The notes under the pieces were generated by a model, which did not search any database, had not been told where the DNA came from, and saw only the letters and a list, made by a program, of their open reading frames with translations. Source: Gemmatimonadota bacterium (lineage in GTDB: Bacteria; Gemmatimonadota; Gemmatimonadetes; Gemmatimonadales; Gemmatimonadaceae). Taken from it: 64,000 bases of DNA. The DNA is taken from assembly GCA_016719105.1 (NCBI GenBank), contig JADKAQ010000002.1:632273-696272 (forward strand), read 5' to 3'. This document shows, one piece after another, positions 1-8,479 of this stretch. The translations under genes and the position numbers were made by a program. Numbering within the stretch: position 1 is the first letter of the stretch; every line of letters starts with the position of its first letter.

Positions 1-1121
1 AAGCGGGTCGCCATCGCGCGAATGGCGCCGGCGAAGCGGTCTTCCTGGTGGAGATAGAGCGTGTCGGTGTGGACGAGGGCACTGGTGGCGGTGACGACGG
101 CGACCTTGACCCCGGTGCGGAAGCCCGGGTCGAGGCCGATCACGCGTCGCTCGCCGGCCGGCGGGGCGAGGAGAAGTTGCTCGAGGTTGCGACCGAAGAT
201 CGTGATCGCCTCGTCGTCGGCGCGCGACTTGAGCTCCAGGCGCAGCTCGACCTCGATGGCGGTCGCGAGGATGCGCTTGTAGGCATCCGTGGCCGCGAGT
301 GTGAGCTGCTGCGCGGCGCGGCGTCCCTCGAGGATCTCGCGGGTGAGGCGTGTGATGATCGCCTCGACCGGGGCCTCGATGCGCCACATGAGCTCTTCTT
401 CCGCCTCGCCGCGACGAATGGCGAGCATGCGATGCGACGGGATCGTCCCTAACGACTCGCTGAACTCGAAGTAGTCCTTGAACTTGGAGGCGTCGCTGGC
501 CTTGCCCGGGAGTACGGTGCTCTTCACGATCCCCTGCGCACGCGTCATCTCGCGCACCCAGCCGCGCACGGTGGCGTCTTCGGCCACCTGCTCGGCGATG
601 ATGTCGCGCGCGCCCAGGAGCGCCGCGTCGACCGTGGGCACCTCGAGCGTCTCGTTGACGAACGCGGCGGCGGCCTCGAGCGCCTCGGCGTCGTTGAGTG
701 CGCCGCTCCATAGCTGCTCGGCGAGCGGGGCGAGGCCGCGCTCGCGGGCGATCATCGCGCGCGTGCGACGCTTGGGCTTGAAGGGGAGGTAGAGGTCCTC
801 GAGCGCCTGCTTGGTGTCGGCGGCGTTGAGCTGTGCACGCAGCGCGTCGTCGAGCTTGCCCTGCTCGTCGATGCTCTTGATGATGGCGGCGCGCCGCTCT
901 TCCATCTCGGCCAGGTAGTCGGCGCGGTCGCGGACGTCGCGGAGCTGGACTTCGTCGAGCCCGCCGGTGACTTCCTTGCGATAGCGGGCAATGAAGGGGA
1001 GGGTGTTCCCCTCGTCGAAGAGGCCCAGGGTGCGCTCGACCTGTCCCGTGGCGAGGGACAGCTCCTTGGCAACGCGGGCGATGATGCTGGGAGATGAGGC
1101 GGTCGTGGTTGTGTCGGACAT
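1..1121 (-). CDS. tex: Tex-family RNA-binding transcription accessory protein, C-terminal part cut by window edge
   Basis: Reading leftwards from an ATG at 1121 the frame stays open to base 1, giving about 373 residues, roughly half of a normal Tex (about 750-800 aa). The start of the protein shows the Tex N-terminal helical region with LPFIARYRKEVTGGLDE, then LYLPFKPKRRTRAMIARERG, both hallmark Tex segments. The visible end has VIGLDPGFRTGVKVAV, the start of the RNase H-like YqgF domain. The helix-hairpin-helix and S1 RNA-binding domains lie outside the window. Tex is a cytoplasmic nucleic-acid-binding protein linked to transcription. It is divergent from the tetR gene, with about 225 bases between them. 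Family assignment is secure; the exact role here is inferred. Confidence 0.9.
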   Translation of the reverse strand, partial: MSDTTTTASSPSIIARVAKELSLATGQVERTLGLFDEGNTLPFIARYRKEVTGGLDEVQLRDVRDRADYLAEMEERRAAIIKSIDEQGKLDDALRAQLNAADTKQALEDLYLPFKPKRRTRAMIARERGLAPLAEQLWSGALNDAEALEAAAAFVNETLEVPTVDAALLGARDIIAEQVAEDATVRGWVREMTRAQGIVKSTVLPGKASDASKFKDYFEFSESLGTIPSHRMLAIRRGEAEEELMWRIEAPVEAIITRLTREILEGRRAAQQLTLAATDAYKRILATAIEVELRLELKSRADDEAITIFGRNLEQLLLAPPAGERRVIGLDPGFRTGVKVAVVTATSALVHTDTLYLHQEDRFAGAIRAMATR

Positions 1122-1337
1122 GCGGCGAGGATCGCGAACCGAAAGGACCGATGGCGGCGGGACACGCGACCGGTGTGGAGCGGGCAAGCTGAACGCGTCG
1201 CGCGTGCGGGGCAACGGCTTGACATCGTGGCCACGTGTCGCTGCCGTGCGGCGGGACGGCGGCGGTCACGCGTGCGGTTCGTGGTGCGACGGGCATGCGG
1301 AACGCGCCCGATTGACGTCCGGGGGTTGACCATACAG

Positions 1338-1365
1338 TTTAACCACATGGTTAAACCAACTGGTT
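1338..1365 (+). promoter_or_regulatory. Double palindrome overlapping the tetR start codon, probable autoregulatory operator
   Basis: TTTAACCACATGGTTAAA (1338-1355) is an inverted repeat with 8-base arms and a 2-base centre. It is followed by AACCAACTGGTT (1354-1365), with 5-base arms and again a 2-base centre. The half-site AACCA/TGGTT therefore recurs four times, with palindrome centres 13 bases apart. The ATG of the TetR gene lies inside the first palindrome. TetR proteins usually bind such palindromes to repress their own operon, so this is the expected operator. A weak -35 TTGACG (1312-1317) and -10 TACAGT (1333-1338) would put the transcript start at or next to the ATG. Confidence 0.75.
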
Positions 1366-2162
1366 CAACACGCCCGGCCCGTGCCGCGGCCCGCCGCACG
1401 GGAAAGGGCGCGGGCACAGGCGCCCGAACGAGCGCTCGGCCGGGCGCTGGCAAGGGCGCGGAGAAGCCCAAGGCGAGCCCGACGCGCGCGCGATCGAAGG
1501 GCGCCGCCGCTGCGGCCGTCCCCTCCGCCCCGTCCGCCACACCCGCGCGCCCCGCCGATGATCAGGCGAGCCGCGAGCGCATCCTGGCCGCCGCGCACCG
1601 CGTCTTCATCCGGCAGGGGACCGCCAAGGCGCGCACGCAGGAGATCGCCGACGAGGCCGGGGTCAACAAGGCGCTCGTGCACTACTACTTCGGGACCAAG
1701 GAGGCGCTCGCCGACGCGGTCTTTCGCAACGCCGCCTCGCAGTTCATGCCGCGCATCTTCGGGATCCTCGCCTCCGACACGCTCTCGATCGAGGACAAGG
1801 TGCGCGCCGTGGTGCGCGAGCAGGTCGAGTTCCACCTGGCCCGCCCGTACCTCGCCGGCTACGTGATCAGTGAGGCGCACGCCGCACCGGAGCGTGTGCG
1901 CGCCGTGATGAGCGGGGCGACCGGCGGGGCGCCACTCGGCGTCTTGCGTCGGCAGCTCGCGGCGGCCGCGGCGGCCGGCGACATCCGCCGGATCTCCGCC
2001 GAGCACTTCGTGGTGAGCCTCGTGGGGCTCCTCGTCTTTCCGTTCATCGCGCGTCCCCTCTTGCCGGTCCTCATCGGGATCGACGACGATCGCTTCCCTG
2101 CCTTCGTCGAGGCGCGCAAGCGCGAACTCCCCGACTTCTTCCTTGCAGGGCTGCGTCCGTGA
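1347..2162 (+). CDS. TetR/AcrR-family transcriptional repressor of the efflux operon
   Basis: A 271-residue DNA-binding repressor expected to sense a toxic small molecule and control the downstream efflux genes. Residues 1-70 are a basic Ala/Arg/Lys/Pro-rich tail, unusual for the family. The TetR domain starts near residue 73 with SRERILAAAHRVFIRQG, and the helix-turn-helix follows at about 92-120 (TQEIADEAGVNKALVHYYFG). The rest is the usual all-helical ligand-binding domain. ATG 1347 is chosen because it sits inside the operator palindrome just after the only promoter-like sequence; an upstream start at 1173 would add a non-conserved Arg-rich stretch. The gene overlaps tolC by 4 bases (GTGA). 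Similar TetR (CecR)-YbhGFSR efflux arrangements are known in enterobacteria. Confidence 0.9.
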   Translation: MVKPTGSTRPARAAARRTGKGAGTGARTSARPGAGKGAEKPKASPTRARSKGAAAAAVPSAPSATPARPADDQASRERILAAAHRVFIRQGTAKARTQEIADEAGVNKALVHYYFGTKEALADAVFRNAASQFMPRIFGILASDTLSIEDKVRAVVREQVEFHLARPYLAGYVISEAHAAPERVRAVMSGATGGAPLGVLRRQLAAAAAAGDIRRISAEHFVVSLVGLLVFPFIARPLLPVLIGIDDDRFPAFVEARKRELPDFFLAGLRP

Positions 2163-3472
2163 ACGCCACGCGATTCCTCCTCACCGTATGCGCGTTAGGC
2201 GCCGCCACCGGCGCCAGCGCCCAGGACACCCTCTCGCTCGGGGCGCTGCAGGCGGCCGCGGTGCAGCGCGACCCGCGCGCCGTGCAGCCCGAACTCCTGC
2301 GCGCCGCCAGTGCCCAGCGCCTCACGACGCTCGACATGGAGCGCCGCCCGCAGCTGGCCTTCAATGGAAGCGCGTCGCACCAGAGCGACGTGACGCAGAT
2401 TGCCCTCAAGCTCCCGGGGGCGTCGGTGCCGACGCCACCCAAGGATCGCTGGCAGGCCACCCTCGACCTGCAGCAGGTGGTGTACGACGGTGGATCGATT
2501 GCCGCGCGCCAGTCAGTGGAGCGCGCGCGACTCGCCGAGTCGTCCGCCGCGGTCGATGCCGCGCTCTATCGCCTGCGTGGCGAGGTCAACGGCGCCTTCT
2601 TCTCGGCGTACCTCCTGCAGGAGCGCACGCGCGAGTTCGACGCGTTGCTCGGCGACCTCGAGGCCCGGTTGCAGCTGGCGCGAGCCCGCGTCGTGAACGG
2701 AGCCGCGCTTCCACGCGACACGTCGGCCATCGTGGCCGAGCAGTTGCGCGCCGTGCTGGCCCGCGACGAAGCGGTGTCGGCGCGGCGCGCGTCGATCGCC
2801 GTCCTCGAGCGCCTGACGGGACGCACCATCGCCGAACCGTCCGTCTTCGCGTTGCCGGCGCTGGCGCTCGAGGTGGCCCGCAGCCGCGACGAGGGACGCG
2901 TGGAGGCGCTGCGGGCCCGTCCCGAGTTTGCGCAGTTCGCCCGCACGCGTGAACGGCTCGAGCGTGAGGCCGCGCTGACACACGTCGAGAATCGCCCGCG
3001 TGTCCTCGCCTTCGGGCAGGCGGGGCTCGGTCGTCCGGGACTCAACCAGTTCCGCACCGATCCCGACGAGTTCTGGCAGGCGGGGCTCCGTATCGAGTGG
3101 CGCCCATGGACCTGGCGCAGCGCCGACCGCGCCTCCGAGTCGTTGCGGCTGCAACAGCGCATCGTGACCACCGAGGAGCGCGCGCTCGCCGACCAGTTGG
3201 CGCGCGCGGTCGAGAGTGATCTCGCCGACATGCAGCGGCTGCAACAGGCGCTGGTGAGCGATGCGCGCCTCGTCGCCCTGCGCGACGACATCGAACGCCA
3301 GGCACGCGCGCAGTTCACCGAGGGGGCGATCACCGGCGCCGAGTACGTCGAGACGCGCACGGATGTCGTCGAGGCGAACCTCACGTTGCAGCGGCACCGC
3401 GCCGAGCTGGCGCAGGCCGAAGCCCGCTATCTCACCACGTTGGGGCTCGCCCCGCGTTCACTCCAGCCGTAG
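2159..3472 (+). CDS. TolC-family outer-membrane efflux protein
   Basis: The outer-membrane exit duct of the efflux system, 437 aa, starting at a GTG overlapping the tetR stop. An N-terminal Sec signal ends around ASAQ (residues 19-22). The rest is long amphipathic helices in two repeats, as in OEP/TolC proteins. Heptad-like segments such as ARAQFTEGAITGAEYVETRT near the C terminus match the family's conserved second-repeat helix. It should trimerise and dock to the HlyD-type adaptor encoded 5 bases downstream. The length is normal for the family. The substrate cannot be deduced. Confidence 0.9.
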   Translation: MNATRFLLTVCALGAATGASAQDTLSLGALQAAAVQRDPRAVQPELLRAASAQRLTTLDMERRPQLAFNGSASHQSDVTQIALKLPGASVPTPPKDRWQATLDLQQVVYDGGSIAARQSVERARLAESSAAVDAALYRLRGEVNGAFFSAYLLQERTREFDALLGDLEARLQLARARVVNGAALPRDTSAIVAEQLRAVLARDEAVSARRASIAVLERLTGRTIAEPSVFALPALALEVARSRDEGRVEALRARPEFAQFARTRERLEREAALTHVENRPRVLAFGQAGLGRPGLNQFRTDPDEFWQAGLRIEWRPWTWRSADRASESLRLQQRIVTTEERALADQLARAVESDLADMQRLQQALVSDARLVALRDDIERQARAQFTEGAITGAEYVETRTDVVEANLTLQRHRAELAQAEARYLTTLGLAPRSLQP

Positions 3473-3477
3473 CACCC

Positions 3478-4392
3478 ATGTCATCCGTTCGACAGTTCAT
3501 GATGGTAGCGACCCTCCTCTCGGTCGCCGCCTGCCGCAAGGAGAGCGCCGACGCCTACGGCAACTTCGAGGCAACCGAGGTGACGGTGTCGGCCGAGGCG
3601 AGCGGGCGCGTCCTGCGGCTCGACGTGGAAGAAGGGGCGCGACTCGCCGCGGCCGCCGATGTCGGCCTCATCGACACCACGACGCTGGCGCTGCAGCGTG
3701 CCGAATTGCTCGCGCGGCGAGCGGCGGCGCAGGCGCGCGTGCGCGAGGTCGATGCCAACGCCGCGACGCTGGAGACGCAGCGGGTGATCGCCGAGCGCGA
3801 GCTGGCGCGCACGCGTCGGCTGCTGGCACAGCAGGCAGCGACCGCGCAGCAGGGCGATCGCGCGGAGCGCGACGCGAAGGTGCTGGGCGATCAGCTGCAA
3901 GGTGCGGCGGCCACCCGTTCGACCGTCGGGAAGGAGGTGGCCTCGATCGACGCGCAGGTGGCCTCGATCGACGAACGCCTGCGCCGCAGCCGCGTCGTGG
4001 CCCCCGGAGGCGGAACGGTGCTGGCCCGCTACGTGGAGCCCGGCGAGTTCGTGCAGCTCGGGACGCCACTGTTCAAGATGGCGGCGCTCGACACGCTGAC
4101 GCTGCGGGCGTACCTGAGCGGGGCCCAGTTGGCGCAGGTGGCGCTCGGGCAGTCGCTGACGGTGCGCGTGGACGCGGGCGGCGACTCGCTCCGCACCGTG
4201 CAGGGACGCGTGACCTGGATTGCGGCCACCGCCGAGTTCACCCCCACGCCGATCCAGACGCGCGAGGAGCGCACGGTGCAGGTGTACGCGGTCAAGCTCG
4301 CCGTGCCTAACGTGGATGGGCGGCTGCGCATCGGGATGCCCGCCGAGGTGACGCTCGCCGCGGCGGCACCCGCAACCGGCGCCTCGAAATGA
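3478..4392 (+). CDS. HlyD/EmrA-type periplasmic adaptor lipoprotein
   Basis: A membrane fusion protein of 304 aa linking inner-membrane ABC permeases to TolC. A lipobox (LSVAAC, Cys about residue 19) predicts lipid anchoring. The family order is visible: a half-barrel/lipoyl segment (VTVSAEASGRVLRLDVEEGA), a long Ala/Arg/Glu helical hairpin (about residues 75-170), the second lipoyl half (VVAPGGGTVLARYVEPGEFV), and a beta-barrel ending with RLRIGMPAEVTL. It resembles YbhG/YhiI adaptors that pair with two-ATPase ABC exporters. Its last codon overlaps the next gene's ATG by 4 bases. Confidence 0.9.
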   Translation: MSSVRQFMMVATLLSVAACRKESADAYGNFEATEVTVSAEASGRVLRLDVEEGARLAAAADVGLIDTTTLALQRAELLARRAAAQARVREVDANAATLETQRVIAERELARTRRLLAQQAATAQQGDRAERDAKVLGDQLQGAAATRSTVGKEVASIDAQVASIDERLRRSRVVAPGGGTVLARYVEPGEFVQLGTPLFKMAALDTLTLRAYLSGAQLAQVALGQSLTVRVDAGGDSLRTVQGRVTWIAATAEFTPTPIQTREERTVQVYAVKLAVPNVDGRLRIGMPAEVTLAAAAPATGASK

Positions 4393-5369
4393 GCACCGGG
4401 GTGCAGTCGCCGCTGGTGTCAGGTGCATCGCGCGCGGGGGTCGCCGTGGCGGTGCGCGATTTCACCAAGCGCTTCGGCGACGTGACGGCGGTGGACGGCA
4501 TCTCGTTCGACATCGCGCCGGGAGAGCTGTTCGGCTTCATCGGCCCCGATGGGGCGGGGAAGACGACGCTCTTTCGCACGATGGTGACGCTGCTCGTCCC
4601 CGACGCCGGGCGCGTGGAGGTGCTCGGTCGCGATGTGGTGGGCGACCTGTGGGCGCTGCGGTCGCGCGTGGGCTACATGCCGGGACGTTTCTCGCTGTAC
4701 CCCGACCTGAGCGCGATGGAGAACCTGCAGTTCTTCGCCTCGGTCTTCGGGACGAGCGTGGACGAGGGGATGCGGATCATCGAACCGATCTGGCGGCAAC
4801 TGGCACCGTTCGCCAACCGCCGGGCGGGGGCGTTGTCCGGGGGGATGAAGCAGAAGCTCGCGTTATGCTGCGCCCTCGTGCACGCCCCCGAGATCCTCTT
4901 CCTCGACGAGCCCACGACCGGGGTGGACGCGGTGTCGCGGCGCGAGTTCTGGGACTTGCTGGACCGACTACGCGGCGGCGGCCTCACGATCGTCGTCTCG
5001 ACGCCCTACATGGATGAAGCAAGTCGCTGCGATCGTGTGGCGCTGATGCAGAAGGGGCGCCTCCTCCTGGTCGACGCCCCCGGGGCGATCGGTGAGGCGT
5101 ATCCGCGCCCCATCTTCTCCGTGCGTGCCGCCGAACGACTCGGGACGCTGGGGGTGCTGCGGCGCTTTCCGCATGCGGCGGCGGTGTGGCCCTTTGGGGA
5201 AGTGGTGCACTACACCGATGCGCGCCCCGGCATGTCGAACGCGTCGATCATCACCGAAGTCGAGGCATTCGCGCGCGCCGCGGGAGTCGAGGCGCTGGAG
5301 GTGCGGCCGATCGCGGCGGGAATCGAGGACGCCTTCATGTGGCACATGATGGCGCAGGAGCGGGCGTGA
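4389..5369 (+). CDS. ABC transporter ATP-binding protein (first of two)
   Basis: A cytoplasmic ATPase of 326 aa. Walker A is GPDGAGKTT, the signature is LSGGMKQKLA, and Walker B with the catalytic Glu is ILFLDEPTTGVD. The signature motif is canonical, unlike that of the partner ATPase. The D-for-N variant in Walker A (GPDG) is common in this drug-efflux subgroup. The C-terminal 90 residues form an extra domain typical of ABC-2 drug transporters. In E. coli YbhF the two ATPase modules are fused; here they are separate genes overlapping by 4 bases (GTGA). Confidence 0.92.
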   Translation: MSTGVQSPLVSGASRAGVAVAVRDFTKRFGDVTAVDGISFDIAPGELFGFIGPDGAGKTTLFRTMVTLLVPDAGRVEVLGRDVVGDLWALRSRVGYMPGRFSLYPDLSAMENLQFFASVFGTSVDEGMRIIEPIWRQLAPFANRRAGALSGGMKQKLALCCALVHAPEILFLDEPTTGVDAVSRREFWDLLDRLRGGGLTIVVSTPYMDEASRCDRVALMQKGRLLLVDAPGAIGEAYPRPIFSVRAAERLGTLGVLRRFPHAAAVWPFGEVVHYTDARPGMSNASIITEVEAFARAAGVEALEVRPIAAGIEDAFMWHMMAQERA

Positions 5370-6100
5370 GCGCGCTGGCGATCGACGCGCGCGCGCTCAC
5401 GCGACATTTCGGCGACTTCACGGCCGTCGACGCCATCACGTTTCACGTGGCACAAGGCGAAGTCTTCGGCTTCCTCGGCGCTAACGGTGCGGGGAAGACG
5501 ACGGCGATGCGCATGCTGATCGGGCTGCTCGAGCCGACCTCAGGCTCGGCCACCGTCGCCGGCTTCGATGTGGCAAGCGCATCGGAGTCGGTGCGTCGCA
5601 GCATCGGCTACATGAGCCAGAAGTTCTCGCTCTACGACGACCTCACCGTACAGGAGAACATCACGCTGTACGGTGGCATCTACGGGCTGAGCGACGCGCA
5701 GATCGCCGAGCGGATGCATGCGCTGCTCGGTCGCATCGGGCTGGAGCACGCGCGAAAGGAGCTGGTGCGGCGCATCCCGTTAGGCTGGAAACAGCAGCTC
5801 GCCTTCTCGGTGGCGCTGCTGCACGAGCCACGCATCGTCTTCCTCGATGAGCCGACCGGTGGCGTGGATCCCATCACCCGGCGGCGCTTCTGGGAGATGA
5901 TCTACGAGACCGCGGCGACGGGGACGACGGTGCTGGTCACGACGCACTACCTCGATGAGGCGGAGTACTGCGACCGGCTGTCGATCATGGTCGATGGTGC
6001 GATCGCCGCCATGGGGACGCCGGGTGAAGTGAAGGCGGCCTACGCCGCCTCGTCGCTCGATGAGGTGTTCCTGCGCCTGACGCGTCCGGGGGCCGCATGA
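5366..6100 (+). CDS. ABC transporter ATP-binding protein (second of two, degenerate signature)
   Basis: A 244-aa ATPase starting at a GTG that overlaps the preceding stop. Walker A is GANGAGKTT and Walker B is IVFLDEPTGGVDP. The usual LSGGQ is replaced by PLGWKQQLA, so the ATP site formed with this motif is probably altered. Asymmetric ATPase pairs of this kind occur in YbhF-like drug exporters, where this half also lacks LSGG. The last residues overlap the permease start by 4 bases. Confident on family; the consequence of the altered motif is inference. Confidence 0.92.
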   Translation: MSALAIDARALTRHFGDFTAVDAITFHVAQGEVFGFLGANGAGKTTAMRMLIGLLEPTSGSATVAGFDVASASESVRRSIGYMSQKFSLYDDLTVQENITLYGGIYGLSDAQIAERMHALLGRIGLEHARKELVRRIPLGWKQQLAFSVALLHEPRIVFLDEPTGGVDPITRRRFWEMIYETAATGTTVLVTTHYLDEAEYCDRLSIMVDGAIAAMGTPGEVKAAYAASSLDEVFLRLTRPGAA

Positions 6101-7200
6101 GGGCCTTCCTCGGCTTCGTGCGCAAGGAGGCGTTTCACATCCTGCGCGACAAGCAGACGTTCTGGATCCTCCTGCTCATGCCGCTCGTGCAGGTGCTCCT
6201 CTTCGGCTTTGCGGTGCGCACCGACGTGTACGACATCCGGCTGGCGATCGTCGATCCATCGCCCGGTCCCGCATCGCGCGTACTGATCGAACGCTACTCG
6301 GCGTCGCCGCGCTTTCGCGTGATGGGCGTGTACGCGAGCACGGCGCCCCTCGATCAGCAGTTCCGCGAAGGCACGCTGCGCCAGGCCATCGTCCTGCCAC
6401 CCGACGTGGACCGGGCGCTGCTCGGGCGCGCGCCGCTGTCCATCCAGGTCATCACCGACGCCGCCGATCCCAACACCGGGAGCATCATGCAGGCGTATGC
6501 GTCGGCGGTGCTGCAGCGCTGGCACGCAGAACAGACCATGCGGGCCGGCGGCGTGCGGCTCGATGTCGCGGCGCGCATGCGATTCAACCCGACGCTGGAA
6601 AGCGTGAACCTCTTCGTCCCCGGGCTCATCGCGCTCGTGCTCACCATCGTCTCGGCGATGATGACGGCCATCTCGATCACGCGGGAGAAGGAGACGGGGA
6701 CGATGGAGATGCTGCTCGTCTCGCCGCTGCATCCGGTGGCGATCGTCGTGGGCAAGGTGGTCCCGTACGTCGTCATGGGCTTCACCAATGTCCTGCTGGT
6801 GCTGGGCGCGGCGCGACTCGTCTTCGGCATGCCGCTGCGCGGGAACGTCGCACTGCTTCTCGCCGAGGCACTGCTCTACATCCTCACCGCGTTGGCACTC
6901 GGCATCGTGATCTCGACGAGTGCGGCGACGCAGCGCACCGCGATGATTGCCGCGATGGCCGGGCTTCTCCTCCCGACGCTCATGCTCTCGGGCTTCATCT
7001 TCCCGCTCGATTCGATGCCCACGCCGCTGCAGGTGATCTCCAACATCATCCCGGCGCGCTGGTTCCTCATCATCGTGCGCGGGATCATGGTGAAGGGGGC
7101 GGGGCTCGCCACGCTGTGGCAGGAGACGCTCATCCTGCTCGCCCAGACCGTCCTGCTCCTGGCCGTTGGAGTGCGACGCCTCGCCATCCGGCTGGAGTGA
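6097..7200 (+). CDS. ABC-2 type permease (YbhS-like)
   Basis: An inner-membrane subunit of the efflux pump, 367 aa. One membrane helix near the N terminus (about residues 22-45) is followed by a large periplasmic loop (about 50-175) and a C-terminal five-helix ABC-2 membrane domain with the motif ITREKETGTMEMLLVSPL before its second helix, typical of drug-efflux ABC-2 permeases. It should dimerise with the next gene's product. The gap to that gene is 3 bases. Confidence 0.9.
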   Translation: MRAFLGFVRKEAFHILRDKQTFWILLLMPLVQVLLFGFAVRTDVYDIRLAIVDPSPGPASRVLIERYSASPRFRVMGVYASTAPLDQQFREGTLRQAIVLPPDVDRALLGRAPLSIQVITDAADPNTGSIMQAYASAVLQRWHAEQTMRAGGVRLDVAARMRFNPTLESVNLFVPGLIALVLTIVSAMMTAISITREKETGTMEMLLVSPLHPVAIVVGKVVPYVVMGFTNVLLVLGAARLVFGMPLRGNVALLLAEALLYILTALALGIVISTSAATQRTAMIAAMAGLLLPTLMLSGFIFPLDSMPTPLQVISNIIPARWFLIIVRGIMVKGAGLATLWQETLILLAQTVLLLAVGVRRLAIRLE

Positions 7201-7203
7201 TCG

Positions 7204-8340
7204 ATGCGCACCATCTTCTTCCTGATGCGAAAGGAGTTCCTCCAGGTCTTTCGCGACAAGGCGACGGTCTTCCAGATCTTCTTCATTCCCGTCGTGCAGC
7301 TGCTCATCCTGTCGAACGCGGCGACGTTCGACATCAAGCGCACCGCGCTGGCCGTGGTCGACGAAGACCGCTCGACCGTCTCGGCCGGGCTCATCCAGCG
7401 CCTCGAGGGGGGCGGGCGATTCTCCGTCGTCCGGTTGCAGCCGACGATTGCCGGCGTGGAGGCGGCGCTGCTCGACCGCGAGGTCTCGGCCGTGCTGCAC
7501 ATCCCGCACGGCTTCGAGGACGACCTCGTGCGCGAGCGGCACGCCCCGTTGCAGCTGCAGTTCAACGCCGAGGAAGGGGCGGCGGCGGGGATCGTGCAGG
7601 CGGCGGCGCTGGCGGTGCTCACCGACTACGCGCGGGAGCTGGGGGTGTCGCTGCCGCGTGGCCCGGCGGGTGTGTCTGGCGCGATGACCGTCGGCGCACC
7701 GCTCGACCTGCGCACGCAGGGCTGGTTCAATCCGTCGCGCAACTACAAGCACTACATGGTGCCGGCGCTCCTGGTCTCGCTCACGACGATCATCGGGCTC
7801 CTGCTCACGGCACAGAACATCGCGCGGGAGAAGGAGCTGGGGACGCTCGACCAGTTGAACGTCACCCCTATCACGAAGGGGCAGTTCATCACCGCCAAGC
7901 TCCTCCCGTTCTGGCTGTTGTCGCTCGTGATCTTCAGCATTGGCCTCATCATCGGGAAGGTCGTCTTCGGGATCCCGACGCGCGGGAGCGTGCCGCTGGT
8001 CTTCCTTTCGGCGGCGATCTACCTCGTGGTCGCGCTCGGGATCGGGCTCTGGATTTCGACGTTCACGAGCACGCAGCAGCAAACGATGTTCGTGGCCTTC
8101 TTCATCGTGCTGATCTACCTGCTCATGAGCGGGCTCTTCACCCCGGTCGACTCGATGCCGCGGTGGGCGCAGTGGGTGGCCGAGGCCAATCCGGTCAAGC
8201 ACTTCGTCTTCATCATGCGCGCCGTGCTGGTGAAGGGGGCGGGGGTGGAGACCATTCTCAGGCCGCTGGCGATCCTCGCGGTGGGCGGTGTGGCGGTGCT
8301 TTCGCTGGCGGTGCGACAGTACTCCAAGCAGGCGCACTGA
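7204..8340 (+). CDS. ABC-2 type permease (YbhR-like), last gene of the efflux operon
   Basis: A 378-aa paralogue of the preceding permease with the same topology: one N-terminal helix, a periplasmic loop, then the ABC-2 domain with IAREKELGTLDQLNVTPI. Two different permeases plus two ATPases, an adaptor and a TolC make a full tripartite exporter. A strong terminator hairpin follows at 8406-8436. Confidence 0.9.
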   Translation: MRTIFFLMRKEFLQVFRDKATVFQIFFIPVVQLLILSNAATFDIKRTALAVVDEDRSTVSAGLIQRLEGGGRFSVVRLQPTIAGVEAALLDREVSAVLHIPHGFEDDLVRERHAPLQLQFNAEEGAAAGIVQAAALAVLTDYARELGVSLPRGPAGVSGAMTVGAPLDLRTQGWFNPSRNYKHYMVPALLVSLTTIIGLLLTAQNIAREKELGTLDQLNVTPITKGQFITAKLLPFWLLSLVIFSIGLIIGKVVFGIPTRGSVPLVFLSAAIYLVVALGIGLWISTFTSTQQQTMFVAFFIVLIYLLMSGLFTPVDSMPRWAQWVAEANPVKHFVFIMRAVLVKGAGVETILRPLAILAVGGVAVLSLAVRQYSKQAH

Positions 8341-8370
8341 AAACGGTGGGGGCGAGGTGAGGCGAAGTCG

Positions 8371-8398
8371 TTGACTCCCGCCCCGCACCCCGTAGCTT
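8371..8398 (+). promoter_or_regulatory. Possible promoter upstream of purA
   Basis: TTGACT (8371-8376) and TAGCTT (8393-8398, fits TANNNT) are separated by 16 bases. If used, the transcript would begin next to the hairpin at 8406-8436, which would then lie in the purA leader. The two readings (efflux terminator or purA leader hairpin) cannot be separated from sequence. Confidence 0.3.
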
Positions 8399-8405
8399 TC
8401 GCCAA

Positions 8406-8436
8406 CGCCCCCGCTCGCGCGCGGGGGCGTTTTTTT
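8406..8436 (+). terminator. Rho-independent terminator after the efflux operon
   Basis: A 9-base-pair G+C stem (8406-8414 with 8421-8429), a 6-base loop (TCGCGC) and a following run of seven T (8430-8436). It lies 66 bases past the permease stop and before purA. Confidence 0.85.
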
Positions 8437-8479
8437 GTGTCCTCCGGCGCTCCGCCCGTCCCAAGCCAGGCAGCACCTC

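Noticed and set aside
1173..1346. Upstream extension of the TetR reading frame
   Set aside because: It would add an Arg-rich, unconserved stretch and place the operator and promoter inside the gene.
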